Origin: Rhynchospora pubera
Lineage: Eukaryota; Streptophyta; Magnoliopsida; Poales; Cyperaceae
Length of the DNA stretch: 64,000 nt
Direction: 5' to 3'
NCBI GenBank assembly: GCA_028095005.1
Contig: CM051460.1
Span: 81,981,676-82,045,675, forward strand
The translations under genes were made by a program, and so were the position numbers. Of this stretch, positions 1 through 11,220 are shown piece by piece (the first letter of the stretch is position 1; each line of letters opens with the position of its first letter). The notes beneath the pieces were generated by a model. It made no database searches, had not been told where the DNA came from, and was given only the letters and a program-made list of their open reading frames with translations.

Positions 1-3000
1 ACAAGAACTTGAAGAAACCGAACAAGATATACATATTGAGGAGGATGAAGAAACTCAAGAGCAAGATTTGTCGTTGAGAAGATCAAGACGACAACCTCAG
101 CCTTCCACAAGATTGAGGGATTTTGTCAATTATTCGGTACAATATCTAATTCAAGATTATATTTCTTATGATAATGTGTCTCGTGAACATTATGCCTTCT
201 TAAATTCTTTGTCCAAAATTGAGGAACTTACCAATTATGAGGTAGCAAAAAGGATCCAAAATGGTGTAAGGCAATGGAAGAAGAACTTCATGCCTTAGAA
301 AAAAAAATCAAACTTGGGTACTGATATCATTACTATTTGTAGGCATTTAAACCGTACTTGGCACTCAAATAACACTCAAACCATTCAATTATTCAATAAT
401 ATGCTATGATTTCCAAGGAATTGGCTCTACCGTCGTTTCTTCTCTCATTTTACAGGACTTTGATGATTTCTAATGATTTTGGAGCATATAGATGGATTCC
501 CGACGTAGCACGCCGCTAGACGACTCATTCCTAGCATTGGAGGCTCTTTTCTCTCTTCTGGTCGACCCGAACAATCATCTGTTCGATCCGACCAGAATCT
601 ATGGCAGGCAGGCATTATTTCCCCACTTCTGGTCGACCCGACCACAAGCCTGTTCGATCCGACTGGACATCACAACAGCAGACTTGTGTAGCTGTCTTTT
701 CTCTCTCCTGTTCGGTTCGACTGACCATCTGTTCGGTCCGATCAGATTGCCGCCATATCACATATGGCAGTATTTCATACATAGAAACTGACTGTTATGG
801 TAATTTCTTTCGTCCTGGTGCCCTAGCCTTCCATCCTTGCGACCTGGGACATCCACTAGACCTGAAGGAAAGGATGAAACCTTCCATACCACAAAATTCC
901 ACTTTCCATAGGCTTTTTTCTCTCTTCCACCATTGGAGATCATCAAAGCTTGGTTCTTTGAAGCGACGGCAGCAAGGAGACGAGTTTGGTGACCATCTTG
1001 CAACACACCACTGCCTATAGATCGTAGTTCGAAAGCATAAAGGAGTATTTGGTTTATTCTTCTATGTTTTCTTCTCTATTTTCAATGGGCTTGTACCTTG
1101 TGATTTCTATGTTATTTGTTGTGTGTTTTAGTACTATGTTAGGCAAAATTTATGTTGTCTTAGAGGTAAGGTAGTAACTTAGGTTTGGATGTTGTGATTT
1201 GACTCGTTATGTTATGATATGTTTAGTTGATTTGTTTTGTTGAAAATTATGTTAATTGCTTGTTTAAATTGTTTGGTTGAGTCTAATTAACTTTTAGATG
1301 AATGGCCACATTTTTAGTTAAGTTCTAAAGTTAGGTTAATCAAGATAATTTAGATAAAGTATTTGAAATAAATCGTAGATCCGAAAGGGGAGATTAGTTG
1401 ACACCAAAAGTGTAACTTTTAGACAAGTCCAAAAGACCTCTAGATATCCTTATGAACTCCAACAAACAAGTTTAAGTTGATTGAATTCTATACCAAAAGT
1501 TGTGAACCAATCGAGTTAATTAGGTTAGGTTGTGATTAAACCAATTTCTTGTCCAACAAGCGACAGCTGAGGTTTAGTGAATCTAGGTTTAGCCAACAAA
1601 CCCAAGCACAAAGCATAAAATATCATAAAAGGTCAAAACCACACACTTTCACCCTCTGTTCGGACCGAACAGATCCTTGTTCGAACCGAACAGAGAAGTA
1701 AATGCTTGAAAACACCGTCCGATGCACGAAAGTGATAAGTTCTGTGTTCTAGAGTCCAAACCAAGGTGAAACCTGAACCCTAAGACGCCTTACTATACTT
1801 GAAAAACACCAAAATTTACCTGCCTTAGTTTACCTTACTTGAAATATTATTTAGAACCAAAAACAACCAAAAACATCTACTTGATTGCATTGTTACTTAG
1901 TTTCTACACTCTTATTTTATTGTCTAGCTTCATAAAAAGAACAAGTCTAGTAATCGTTAATCCGTCCCTTGGGTTCGACCCTAAAGCTGTACTCCAAAAG
2001 GCTAATGAGGTTAGCTATAGGTTACAAATTTATTTGATTCCTAAGTTTTAACCTTTCATCAGGTACTTTGCAAATTACCAAAAAAAAAAATCGGTCGGTT
2101 GTAAGTGGGTATACAAAATTAAATACCATAGTGATGGTACTATAGAACGGTACAAAGCTAGATTGGTAGCCAAAGGGTATACTCAAACCTATGGTATAGA
2201 TTACCATGAAATTTTTGCACTGGTGGCCAAAATGAATACCGTTAGGATACTTTTTTCCATAGCGGTAAATAACAATTGGACCTTAGATTAATGGATGTTA
2301 AAAATGCATTTCTTCAAGGAAATCTTAAAAAAGAGTTATACATGTCATTACCTCCCAGCCACAAAAAAGAAAAATTTTCTAACATTGTTTGTAGGTTAAA
2401 AAAATCCATTTATGGATTAAAAAAATCTCGAAGGGTATGATATGACAAGCTTTCTCAATTTTTATTATCTTGTGATTTAAAAAAAAGTGGATCCAATTCA
2501 TCATTGTTTATTAGGCATAATACCAATGGTACTACCGTGGTCTTAGTTTATGTCGATGACATAATCATAACCGGCAACAACCAAATTGAAATTGATAATG
2601 TCAAAAAAGACTTGAAGTTCAAATTTGACATTAAAGATCTCGGCATATTGAAATATTTTCTTGGAATAGAAATTGCTCACTCTTCAAAGGGCTATTTTTA
2701 TGTCAAAGAAAATATGTTTTGCACTTGCTTAAAGTGACCGGTAAATTAGAATGTAAACCGGCCAAAATTCCAATAGATATAAACGAAAAACTTGATAATG
2801 AAAAAGGTGAACCATTAAAAGATATAAGTCATTTTCAAAGACTTGTTGATAAATTAATTTACCTAACCGTTATAAGGCCGGACTTGTCATTTGCCGTGAG
2901 TCAAATTAGTAAATTCATGCATGCCCCAAGAACACCACATTTAGATGCCATTAATAGAATATTAAGGTATCTAAAAGGTTGTCCCGAAAAGGGAATTTGG

Positions 3001-3529
3001 ATGAGGAAAAATGTCACTAATGCAATATGTGGCTATTCCAATGCAGACTGGGCTGGGAGTTTCGATAGGAGATCAACAACCGGTTTTTGCACGTTTTTAG
3101 GCGGTAACATAGTCACATGGAAAAGCACGAAACAAAATGTCGTGGCACGATCTAGCGCGGAAGCGGAATATCGAGCCATGGCATCTACCGCAAGTGAGTT
3201 GACATGGGTTATGCAATTGTTGGCCGACTTAAAAGATTACTCATGAAGAACCAATGAAGATATTTTGCGACAATCAAGCGGCATGACATATTGCGGCGAA
3301 TCTCGTCTTTCACGAACGAACCAAACACATATAAGTGGATTGCCACTTTATTAGAAAAAAAATAACCAAAGAGATCGAGACTCCATATGTCAAGAGCAAA
3401 GATCAATTGGCGGATATTTTTACGAAAGGATTAAGCATCAAGGCTTTCGAGGATGTCTCTTACAAGCTAGGATTGTATGATATCTACATGCCTAGCTTGA
3501 GGGGGAGTGTTGAGAATAATGATAATTAG
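1..3529 (+). pseudogene. Ty1/copia pol remnant (RT and RNase H), broken
   Basis: This is the C-terminal half of a Ty1/copia polyprotein and runs off the left edge of the window. Bases 1-321 encode the acidic/basic linker between integrase and reverse transcriptase, ending at the start of the RT domain. The frame resumes after an inserted solo LTR at about 2062 with the GCKWVYKIK and RYKARLVAKGY motifs of copia RT. The active-site motif YVDDIIITG lies at about 2549-2575. RNase H follows with SRSSAEAEYRAMA-like residues (here ARSSAEAEYRAMA), CDNQAA and the terminal DQLADIFTKGL. Several frameshifts and stops break the frame, near 2285, 2738, 3240 and 3285, so it cannot make a full protein. A purine-rich tract at 3498-3507 leads straight into the 3' LTR. 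The family assignment is secure; I could not settle the lineage. Confidence 0.93.
322..2061. mobile_element. Solo LTR (1.74 kb) inserted in the copia RT
   Basis: A 1740-bp insert begins TGATATCATT and ends CTTTCATCA, and GGTAC is duplicated on both sides (317-321 and 2062-2066). Removing it restores the RT reading frame around the motif TWVLCKLP. TG...CA ends with a 5-bp target duplication and no internal coding domain indicate a solo LTR. A 'cgtcccttgggttcgaccct'-like stretch near its 3' end is typical of Tat/Athila-type Ty3/gypsy LTRs; that lineage is inference. Inside it, the motif CTGTTCGRTCCGA recurs at about 554-597, 630-667 and 706-746, and as a palindromic pair at 1657-1695. Confidence 0.88.
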
Positions 3530-3780
3530 GGACTAGATTAATCTCAGAATATTCAACATTGACCTTTTTACGATAAAGCTCTCCAGCCTTTTTATTCTTT
3601 AAATAAGGGGTTGCTTTTATTTTTTTGACAGTTAGAACAACATAACGGTAAAATAAGTTTACCGTTTGTCTTGCCTATAAAAGGGCTTGTAAAGCTTTCT
3701 GTAAAGAATAATAATAAGAAATTATTCATCATCATCAAAATCCCTCAAAAATTAACAATTTCCTCTAGGGCTGTCGAACA
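3508..3780 (+). repeat. 3' LTR of the first copia element
   Basis: The LTR starts TGTTGAGAATAATG directly after the polypurine tract TTGAGGGGGAG and ends about 273 bp later with GTCGAACA, giving near-inverted TGTT...AACA ends. A TATAAAAGG-like box lies at about 3674-3682. The 5' LTR lies outside the window, so neither the target duplication nor LTR divergence can be scored. Confidence 0.8.
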
Positions 3781-3896
3781 CAGTTCGTAGTGGTATGTGC
3801 CACTCCAATAGGAGAGCACGAGTTCAATCCTAGCTGAGGCTGGGTTGGATTGTGTGGATGGGGTGTGTGGCTAAGCCTTTAATCCAAAAAAAAAAA
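3781..3896 (+). mobile_element. tRNA-derived SINE-like element, copy 1
   Basis: This short Pol III-type element has an A-box-like TAGTGGTATGTG (3788-3799) and a B-box-like GAGTTCAATCC (3820-3830), a G/T-rich body and a terminal poly(A). It abuts the end of the copia LTR. A related copy lies at 47296-47413. The family was not identified. Confidence 0.65.
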
Positions 3897-3967
3897 TATT
3901 GTTTTAAGATTTCTTCCTAGCCAGTATACGTGAAATTTTATTTTTAGAGTCAATGATTGTGCGCATA

Positions 3968-4101
3968 GCTCCGTTTGGATAAGGTGTGGAAAGAATGAAA
4001 GAAGTGAAAAGAAATATTAAGAAGTGTGTAACTTTGTGAAGAGTTTAGATTGTTTATAATAAATATATTCGCTTCTTCCCAAATAGAATCCAAACGGAGC
4101 C
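3968..4101. mobile_element. MITE with GGCTCCGTTTGGAT-type TIRs
   Basis: The ends are GCTCCGTTTGGAT and ATCCAAACGGAGC. It is absent from the matching site of the duplicate segment, which shows it as an insertion. CAT may be the flanking duplication. Related copies at 47585, 13747 and 50279 have clear 3-bp duplications, suggesting PIF/Harbinger-like elements. Confidence 0.7.
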
Positions 4102-4434
4102 CCATGAGATCAACATCAACATATTAATTATGGAAGGTTAGAAAGTGCCTTGTCAATTAGTAAGACCCCACGAAACGACTAAGTAATATGATAGCAAAAA
4201 GAATAATATTTGCTTTATATATATATATAAGGAGAATATTCTTTGTTCATAGCCGTCATGAATGATTGATGCTACGCTTTCAATTAAACCTTTTCCTACG
4301 AAATTAGTTTCAAAGAAACATAAATCTCTTTTTCTTTTGTTCAAGTTTGGTCCATTCTCAAGGAATTTACACAGCCGCAGACTATATGTGGCGCAAGATG
4401 TGTTTAAGAATACCAAAGAATACATATGCTCCAT

Positions 4435-4743
4435 TAGAGTTGTCAATATACCGTCATTTCACACGTTTTCATTTTGTTCCATCTAAAACGAAACAAAAAT
4501 GGAAGAAAAATAATTTCGTTTCAAGAAACAGAACAAAAATGTAATGCGATTTTCTCGACGTTACCAAATCGGAACAAACCACGAAAATGAGCTGATTTCA
4601 ATGGAAAATGAAAAAGTGAAACATAAAACTATTTCGTTTGCCGAAACGGAACATAAGCGAAATGTTACTTTTATTTCGCTATTGAAACGGAACAGAAACA
4701 AAACAGCTCTGTTTCGTGCTGTTTTCCACGTTTGACAGCCATA
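4435..4743. mobile_element. Degenerate hAT-like MITE rich in GAAACGGAAC motifs
   Basis: The ends TAGAGTTGTCAATATACC and CCACGTTTGACAGCCATA are imperfect inverted repeats of the TAGGGCTGTCAAA type. The interior is full of GAAACGGAAC/TTTCGTTT words, as in the hAT-like elements at 16805, 26407 and 48300. I found no clean 8-bp target duplication, so the boundaries are approximate. Confidence 0.5.
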
Positions 4744-4744
4744 G

Positions 4745-5470
4745 TTCTAATGACCAAATTGAGGATGTGTTCACCAAGAGCTTACCCAAAGCTCTCTTTA
4801 TTCAACCAAGAGACAATTGCTGCATGTGTTTGAAAACATGATCAGCTTTAGGGGACGTGTAAAAGAAGCAAAAATTGAAAAACGAGAAAACTTCAATTGG
4901 GATGGTTTGGATTGTTTAGGAATTGGAAAAATAGCTTCTTTCTAGACATTCAAACAAGTTAGGAATAAGAAAAAGAATAATTTCTTTCTATAAATAGCTT
5001 TTTTTTAGTAATAACATCTTCCAACAATTATATATACATAATTTCAACAAAATTAGTTAAGTACTAATAACTAAAAGAAATTTTATGTGCTCTTTAATTA
5101 GTACTTTATTTAATATTAAAATAATAAATTTTAATAATTTATTTAAATTAATATCAATTTGCTTATTCCTAACTCACCATCTAAACAACATTTTTTATTT
5201 CCGAAATAACATCTTCTCACTTTTTCGAAAGTTACACACTTCCCATACCATCTAAACGGCCCCAATAAGAAGAAAATGGAGGAGTAGCAAGAAGTAGAAA
5301 CAGATTCAGTTACGAGTGTCCAGACTAATAGCTGATGTGTGAATAAGCTAGGGACACACATCTGCTGTAATTAGATTAGTATAAATATTTGCTGTTTGTA
5401 ATTGTACGATTTATATTGAGATAAAAAAAATAATCTTGCATTCTTGTCTCTCTCAATTACATCTGGTTTC
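4745..5470 (+). pseudogene. Second Ty1/copia remnant: end of pol and LTR
   Basis: The translated text at 4750-4800 reads NDQIEDVFTKSLPKALF, which matches the closing DQ-ADIFTK-LPK motif of copia RNase H. Frameshifts follow, and then a run that resembles a copia LTR. The distal part (about 5330-5465) has the TATA box, CT-rich tract and TTGTCTCTCTCAATTAC region expected of an LTR R/U5 segment. A MITE (4898-5264) separates the two parts. Everything is truncated, and no intact domain remains. Confidence 0.6.
4898..5264. mobile_element. MITE, CGTTTGGAT-type, diverged
   Basis: The left end TGGGATGGTTTGGATTG and right end CATCTAAACGGCCCCA are imperfect inverted repeats related to the other CCGTTTGGAT elements. 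A shared GTTACACACTT tract lies before the right end. The interior is AT-rich. The ends are approximate. Confidence 0.55.
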
Positions 5471-5573
5471 ATTCATAAATGATATAGAGTTTACATACTA
5501 GACGGAGTACGTACCAAAGTGTGCCCTTTGGATGCATGAAGAATTTATTTATTTATTTAAAAAAGTACATTAA

Positions 5574-8546
5574 TGTGACACCCCGTCGAATACTGTAACT
5601 GGACAACACGCGACGGAGTGCCCGCCGCGGATGCCTGCTGCACCCGCAAGGCTTAGAACCACTTATTTTACAAATTACTGTTAATTATACACAATTAATA
5701 TACATGTCAATTATAATTATTTACTTAAACATAAAATAAATCCTGCAAAGGTCTGGTATATTTAGGTTACTAATCACAATATTCAATGGCCCGCTACTCG
5801 TCTTGCTGTCCAGCACTTGACCTGAAACCTGGAACCCACAACCAATTGTGGAAACAATACAAAAAGCACGGGATGAGATAAATAAAATTTATCTCAGTAC
5901 GGTATTCAGTTCCAGCCACTTGAGTTTTGATTATCATGCGTTGGAACTAAATACAAGACTGAGTCAAATAATTTCCAAATCAAATTCCATATTTATTTCA
6001 AATAACCTTAAATCTAACTTTCGATCAAGCAATGCAATTAGAAAATAAATTAAGTACTCTTCAAATCATTTAAAAATTCGGAGTTTGCCAATTGTCATTT
6101 CAATTTATTAGAAAAGTAATTAATCATATGCAACAACTATCGTGTAAAAACATTCACATCTTGTTCCATCCAGAAATAACAATATCAAATTAATTAAATC
6201 AATGCAGTATGCAATGTGAGCTCGGCAATCAATTCCATAACAATTCAAATTTCAAAGTATAACAAATGCGACTCATTTGGTTGGACAATTTTCTAGTATG
6301 CAGGTCTGGTTTCTTTTTTCATTATCAAAGTCAATATGTCGCGAGCACCTTCTATGAGGGGCTACCCCGACCAATTCAATTCATATACCATTCAATCAAT
6401 TAAATCAACAAATGTACAAGCAAGCTGGGAACACTCACATTCCGGTTCATTCCAGACTAGACCTACTGAGTCCCGGTACATAAGCGCTTATTACACGGTG
6501 CTTGGTAGGATGGGTCATGACTCCACCTCCAAACATTACGAGTGTCTATCTCAATCACACAAGTTGTACTTACCTCAATCAAATCACATTTCAATCGGAT
6601 ACCATTCAATATGTCACTTTTCAACATTTCAATCGGATACCATTCAATATGCCACTTTCCAATCATGCATCAATATACAATTTCACAAAATGATCTCATG
6701 AACAAAATTCCAATTATGAATTCAGAATGCATAATGATAACAATAATAATAATAATAGCAACAATCAGAATATATATCACATATAATTAAAACTCAAGTG
6801 AAATCCGTACCTGATAACAAAATGAACATCAGCAAGCAAACAAATAATCATACAGACCCTCAGTTGCACCAGCCCTATTCGGCTTGAAAACCTGCCCGAC
6901 TCTACATAGACAAATACTAAACTAAGTCCCTACTTTAGCAAGCAAAAATTAACAATTCACATTCAACAACTCCGTTGATAAAGTTAGGGGTTTGATTCGT
7001 CCTTTGATTACCTCATACAATTATAGTACACCTTATTAGTTGTACCAGTAGATGATTTGAAACAGTAAAGAGTGGTTAACAACTCTAGAAATCAATACAC
7101 AACGGTAAAACAATAGTGCTGGACAATTTTCTGGCACCACCCGGTATTTTCGACAGTTTACAAAATCCTTTTTATTTCAAGAACGGCTGAACGGAATCAA
7201 ATGAAAATTTAACTGTGAATGAAACATAATAGGACACATCTACTGTAAAAATTTCATGAAGTTTGGATATACAGATTAATTATAGTGAATTTTCGAAATC
7301 AAACAGAATCAGGTTTCAGAAAATCTGTTCCAGCAAATCGTGCCAGCAAATACATCTGAAAGTTCCTGCCTTGAAACCCTTCAAATAAATCTCTAAAAAT
7401 TTTGTAAAATTTACAGAAGTTTCCTCTAGATGTCTATTTTTAGACCTAAAAGTTTCAAGTCCTAACTGCAAACAGATAATAAATGAAAAATGAAAAATCA
7501 CACTGGGGTCTGTCTGTTCCAGAAACTGATTTTCAAAAGTTGCCCTGGATTCAAAAATCTTGTAAAAATACCAACCAATCTCAGAAATTCACTTTAGATA
7601 CCGAAATTTTCATCTGGAAGTCTAGTTTCAAACAAAACTATTCTCACATCCAAATTCGAAACAGAATAACAACAGTTACTTAAAGAATGATGCAAGGTCA
7701 CAGCGGTAACAGAAAAATTGCAAATAACTTTATTCAATTTGGCTCTTTGAAATTAATTTGAGGAGTAACAAAAGGGTAGAAATCTAATACAAATCAACAA
7801 ATTACTTACTCAGTATGTGTAACGAATTAGAAGTTTGCAAGAAAAATCGGAAGAGACCTTCCCGGATTTGATTTTCGAAAAACTTCCATCGAAAAATACG
7901 ACGAGGAGAGGCCTCCAATTGACGATCCAAAGGTAGATAGTGCAAAAGGGCGGTGAGGCGAACACATGGGTACCTAGATCCGGTGAAATGATGGAGTGGT
8001 GGAGATTGAATTTGTGGAGAGGGGTTTCGATTTTTTTAAGGTCGGTAGAGTGACAACTTCCGATCTAAACCGTTAGATCTAATCTCAACGGTTAAGGGAG
8101 CCCCGTGCATGTAACTGAGATTGAAAGGCTCGAAAAATCTTAACCATCGAGATTAGATCGAATGGCTCGGATCAAGAGTTGGCCCTCTACCGACCTCAAA
8201 AGGTTTGCAGAGGATACCCTCCCCTCTGTTGGAGCCGAAAGGGAAAGACAAAGAGAGGAAAATAAAGGGGTCGGCTCCCATTTTTTTTTCAAAATTCAGA
8301 AATTATCCAATAAATCAAAAATCAATATTCTATGCATAAAAATAATTATGCAACAAAAGAAAAATAGTTAATCTTTTTATAATGCCAACTAAAAATTTAG
8401 AAATTTTCATATTCTTATTTTAAGAATACCAGTAAGTATAAAAATTTAATTTCCAACACAGAAATTATTCAAAATAAAACCAACCAAGTGCACCTTATTT
8501 TATATTAAAAATAATTTCAGAAACATTAAAAATTTCGGGTGTCACA
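5574..8546. mobile_element. Solo LTR (2.97 kb), TGTGACACC family
   Basis: The element starts TGTGACACCC and ends GGGTGTCACA, and ATTAA is duplicated at 5569-5573 and 8547-8551. TG...CA ends, a 5-bp duplication and no coding domain indicate a solo LTR. A shorter relative lies at 40102-42362: both share the ACCTGGAACCCACAA tract, a TGAGATAAA..TTTATCTCAGT stem, a GTTCCAGCCAC tract and GTCCCGG-ACATAAGCGCTTA. Its size and ends fit Tekay/Del-type chromoviral LTRs, which is inference. Internal direct repeats of TTTCAATCGGATACCATTCA occur at about 6590 and 6628, and an inverted repeat around CCTCTACCGACCTC/GGTCGGTAGAG spans about 8040-8200. Confidence 0.85.
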
Positions 8547-8551
8547 ATTAA

Positions 8552-8975
8552 GGTGAGGGTTCGTAAATACTAAAGAACGACTAGCTATATAACATCTTTT
8601 GTAAACTATCTGTGAATTTTTTTTGGGATTTTAGTCCATCTTACATTTTCGTTTGATATGGAGACTATATATTGAAAATACCGAAACTTTTTTTTTGTTT
8701 TTTGAATTAAAATAGGGTCTCGCCCCAATAAAAAATAAAACATACCCAAACATGGATGAATATTTTTTTAGATACATATGAAGTTAAGTTTTAATATTTA
8801 TATTTAAATAATATATTTTTCAGATTTCAAATCCGAGTTTTTTATTTTTAAAATAAAAATAGCTAACAAACTAAAAACTGGCTGTAAAAGATGACTCTTC
8901 GTGTTTATATTCTCTTCTTAAATATTATACTATACAAATTTCTTCAAGTTTCTTTTAATGGGCTATGTATAGAAA
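8552..8975. other. AT-rich intergenic DNA, nothing recognised
   Basis: No coding homology, terminal repeats or RNA-like structure was seen here. Confidence 0.6.
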
Positions 8976-9325
8976 TTGGCTAAAGTAGACTCCAATACAC
9001 GAATCATCCCATATATATGCTAGAGTCGTTTTTCGAAATCTAAAATTCAACTAGTTCATCCAAACCGTTCAAATTGTTTTAATATCGAGAACTCCTCAAA
9101 AACCAAATTTTATTTTTTTCAAAATTTTTGCTATATATTATGTTATTTTCAAAAAAAAAAAACTATAAACGAGTATTTCAAGCCTTCAAATTTGAAAAGA
9201 GCATAATATATAGCAAAAAAAATTGAAAAAAATATATAAATTTGTTCTTCAAGAATATTTTAATATAGAGAACAACTTGAACGGTTTGGATCGACTGTTT
9301 GGATTTTAATTTTCGAAAACGACTC
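8976..9325. mobile_element. Fold-back element E1 (ACTCCAATACACGAATC type)
   Basis: The left arm starts GGCTAAAGTAGACTCC and contains CCAAACCGTTCAAATTG. The right arm carries its inverted complement and ends at CGAAAACGACTC, so the element folds on itself. Relatives are E6, E7 and E11. Its right end is cut by or abuts E2. Confidence 0.6.
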
Positions 9326-9331
9326 ATGCAT

Positions 9332-9706
9332 ACAACTATGATGAGTTGCAACACACCAAAGGGTAAGTGAGTTGCGATCAAAACTTCTGGATCTAGTTAA
9401 AAATGACTGATTCAAACTGTCCAATATGATCTCCCTATTGAAATCTTCATGTAGACCAAATTTTATTTTATTTTCAAATTTTTAAGTATTTTTTTGAATT
9501 TTTAAAAACAACTGTTCAAACGATTCAGAACTAATTAGATTAATGATTTTCTAAAATTTTAAAAAAATTCTTAAAAATTTGGAAAAAAAATATAAAATTT
9601 GGTCTGAATGGAGATTTTAATAGGGAGATCGTCTTACACGATTTTGAAAGGTTATTTTGAACCAGATTTAGGAGTTTTGATCATAACTCACCACATTAAA
9701 ACTCTA
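9332..9706. mobile_element. Fold-back element E2 (CTATGGTGAGTCGCGACTC type)
   Basis: The ends are ACTATGATGAGTTGCAAC and CATAACTCACCACATTAAAA, diverged inverted repeats. The two arms each carry a GATCTCCCTATTGAAATC-like tract in opposite orientation. It is bordered on the right by a short TA run. Confidence 0.6.
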
Positions 9707-9715
9707 TTTATATAT

Positions 9716-10044
9716 AGAGTTTTGCTATGGTGAGTCGCGACTCACGTGACTTCTAGATCTGGTTCAAAATGACCATCCAATACGGTCTCCCTATTGAAAT
9801 CTCAATGCAAATTGAATTTTATATATTTTTTAAAAATTTGAAGTATTTTTTTGAATTTTTAAAATTGATATTTTTGAACGGTTCAGAACTAATTATATTA
9901 ACGATTTTCTAGAATTTCAAAGAAAATACTTAAAAATTTTGAAAAAATATAAATTTGGTCTGCTTCGATATTTAATAGAGAGATCATCTTACACAGTTTG
10001 GATCAGTCATTTTGAACCATAGCGACTCAACATAGCAAAACTCT
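9716..10044. mobile_element. Fold-back element E3 (CTATGGTGAGTCGCGACTC type)
   Basis: The left end is GAGTTTTGCTATGGTGAGTC and the right end is GACTCAACATAGCAAAACTC, true inverted complements. Short TATATATA tracts lie on both sides, consistent with insertion into (TA)n. Confidence 0.7.
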
Positions 10045-10056
10045 ATATAAATATAT

Positions 10057-10446
10057 AGAGGCTCCTTGAGTCGCTATGGTGAGTTGTGACTCACGAAGGG
10101 TCCGTGAGTAGCGCTAAAAGCTCTTAGATCTGATTCAAAATGACCGATCCAAACCATGTAATACGATCTCCCTATTAAAATCTTTATGCAGACCAAATTT
10201 TATATTTTTTCGAAATTTTTAAGTATTTTTCTGAAATTTTAGAAAATCGTTAATCTAATTAGCTCTGAATCATTCAAAAACAGTAGTTTTAAAAAATTCG
10301 AAAATAAAATATTTAAATTTAAAAAAATATAAAATTTGGTCTCCATGGAGATTTCAATAGGGAGGTCGTATTTGACGGTTTGGATCGGTCATTTTGAACT
10401 AGATCTAAGAGGTTTTGAGCGCGACTCACCATAGCAAAACTCTCTC
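10057..10446. mobile_element. Fold-back element E4 (CTATGGTGAGTCGCGACTC type)
   Basis: The left end contains GTCGCTATGGTGAGTTGTGA and the right end is GCGACTCACCATAGCAAAAC. The left and right arms carry AGATCTGATTCAAAATGACC and its complement. TA-rich tracts flank it. Confidence 0.7.
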
Positions 10447-10453
10447 TATATAT

Positions 10454-10812
10454 AGAGAGTTTTGTTATGGAGAGTTGTTCGTAGATCAAGTTCAAAATAT
10501 CTGATCCAAACCGTCTAATTTGATCTCTCTATTCAAATCTCCATGAAGACCAAATTTTATATTTTTTCGAAAATTTTATATATTTTTTAAAATTTAAGAA
10601 AATCGTTAATCTAATTAGTTCTGAACCCTAAAAAAATACTATTTAAAAAATACTTAAATATTTCGAAAAATGAAAAAAATTAGTCGGCAAGGAGATTTCA
10701 ATATGGAGATCATATTTGACGGTTTGGATCGATCATTTAAACTTTAAATATTGAGATCGGACGGGGTTTAACCGGGACTCCAGTCAAAACGCTTTGATTA
10801 AATCCTTCCTCT
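10454..10812. mobile_element. Fold-back element E5, chimeric ends
   Basis: The left end (GAGAGTTTTGTTATGGAGAG) belongs to the E3/E4 family. The right end (GTTTAACCGGGACTCCAGTC, CGCTTTGATTAAATCCTTCC) belongs to the E10 family at 51.4 kb. The inner arms still pair through GATCTC--ATT-AAATCTCC. It is followed by a (TA)n tract at about 10819-10851. Confidence 0.65.
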
Positions 10813-10851
<39 letters not shown>

Positions 10852-10867
<16 letters not shown>

Positions 10868-11164
10868 TTGGCTCAAGTATACTCTAACATACGGATCAAA
10901 TCCGTTGCTGGAGTTGTTCTCCATATAAAATATCCTTCAAGACAAAATTTAATATTTTTTCAATTTCTTTTACTCTATATTAGTTTTTTTCAAATTGAAA
11001 GGTCAGAAATACTCGTTTATTGTGTTTTTTTAAAAACATCATAATATATAGCAAAAAAATTCGAAATAATATAAATGTTGGTTTTCTAAGAGATTTCAAT
11101 ATGGAGAACAATTTGAATTGTTCGGATCAACAATATGAATTTTAAATTTTAATAAACGACTCCA
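10852..11164. mobile_element. Fold-back element E6 (E1/E7 type)
   Basis: It follows the (TA)n(GA)n tract with ATTGGCTCAAGTATACTC and ends at AATAAACGACTCC. The arms pair through GTTGTTCTCCATAT and ATATGGAGAACAA. It abuts the gag fragment. Confidence 0.6.
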
Positions 11165-11220
11165 GCCATTCTTGCCTTCTCATTGAATCACCACACGAAG
11201 TCAGAAAATGACTAATTTAT

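Larger units (their letters stand above)
3779..4392 (+). repeat. Segmental duplication, copy 1 (partner 47293-47964)
   Basis: This block contains the SINE, a stretch reading ATTGTTTTAAGATTTC, the motif CATCAACATATTAATTATG and a 120-bp tract from TAGCCGTCATGAATGATTG to ACACAGCCGCAGACTATAT. The same pieces occur in the same order at 47293-47964. Each copy carries a similar MITE, but at a different internal position. Confidence 0.85.

Noticed and set aside
601..1020. 139-codon frame in the first solo LTR
   Set aside because: It lies in LTR sequence with no recognisable domain; the length is not notable in this moderately GC-rich patch.
5574..8546. Reading this as a DNA transposon because TGTGACACCC/GGGTGTCACA look like TIRs
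   Set aside because: The 5-bp duplication and TG...CA ends, plus a second copy with different inner length but the same ends, fit a solo LTR better.
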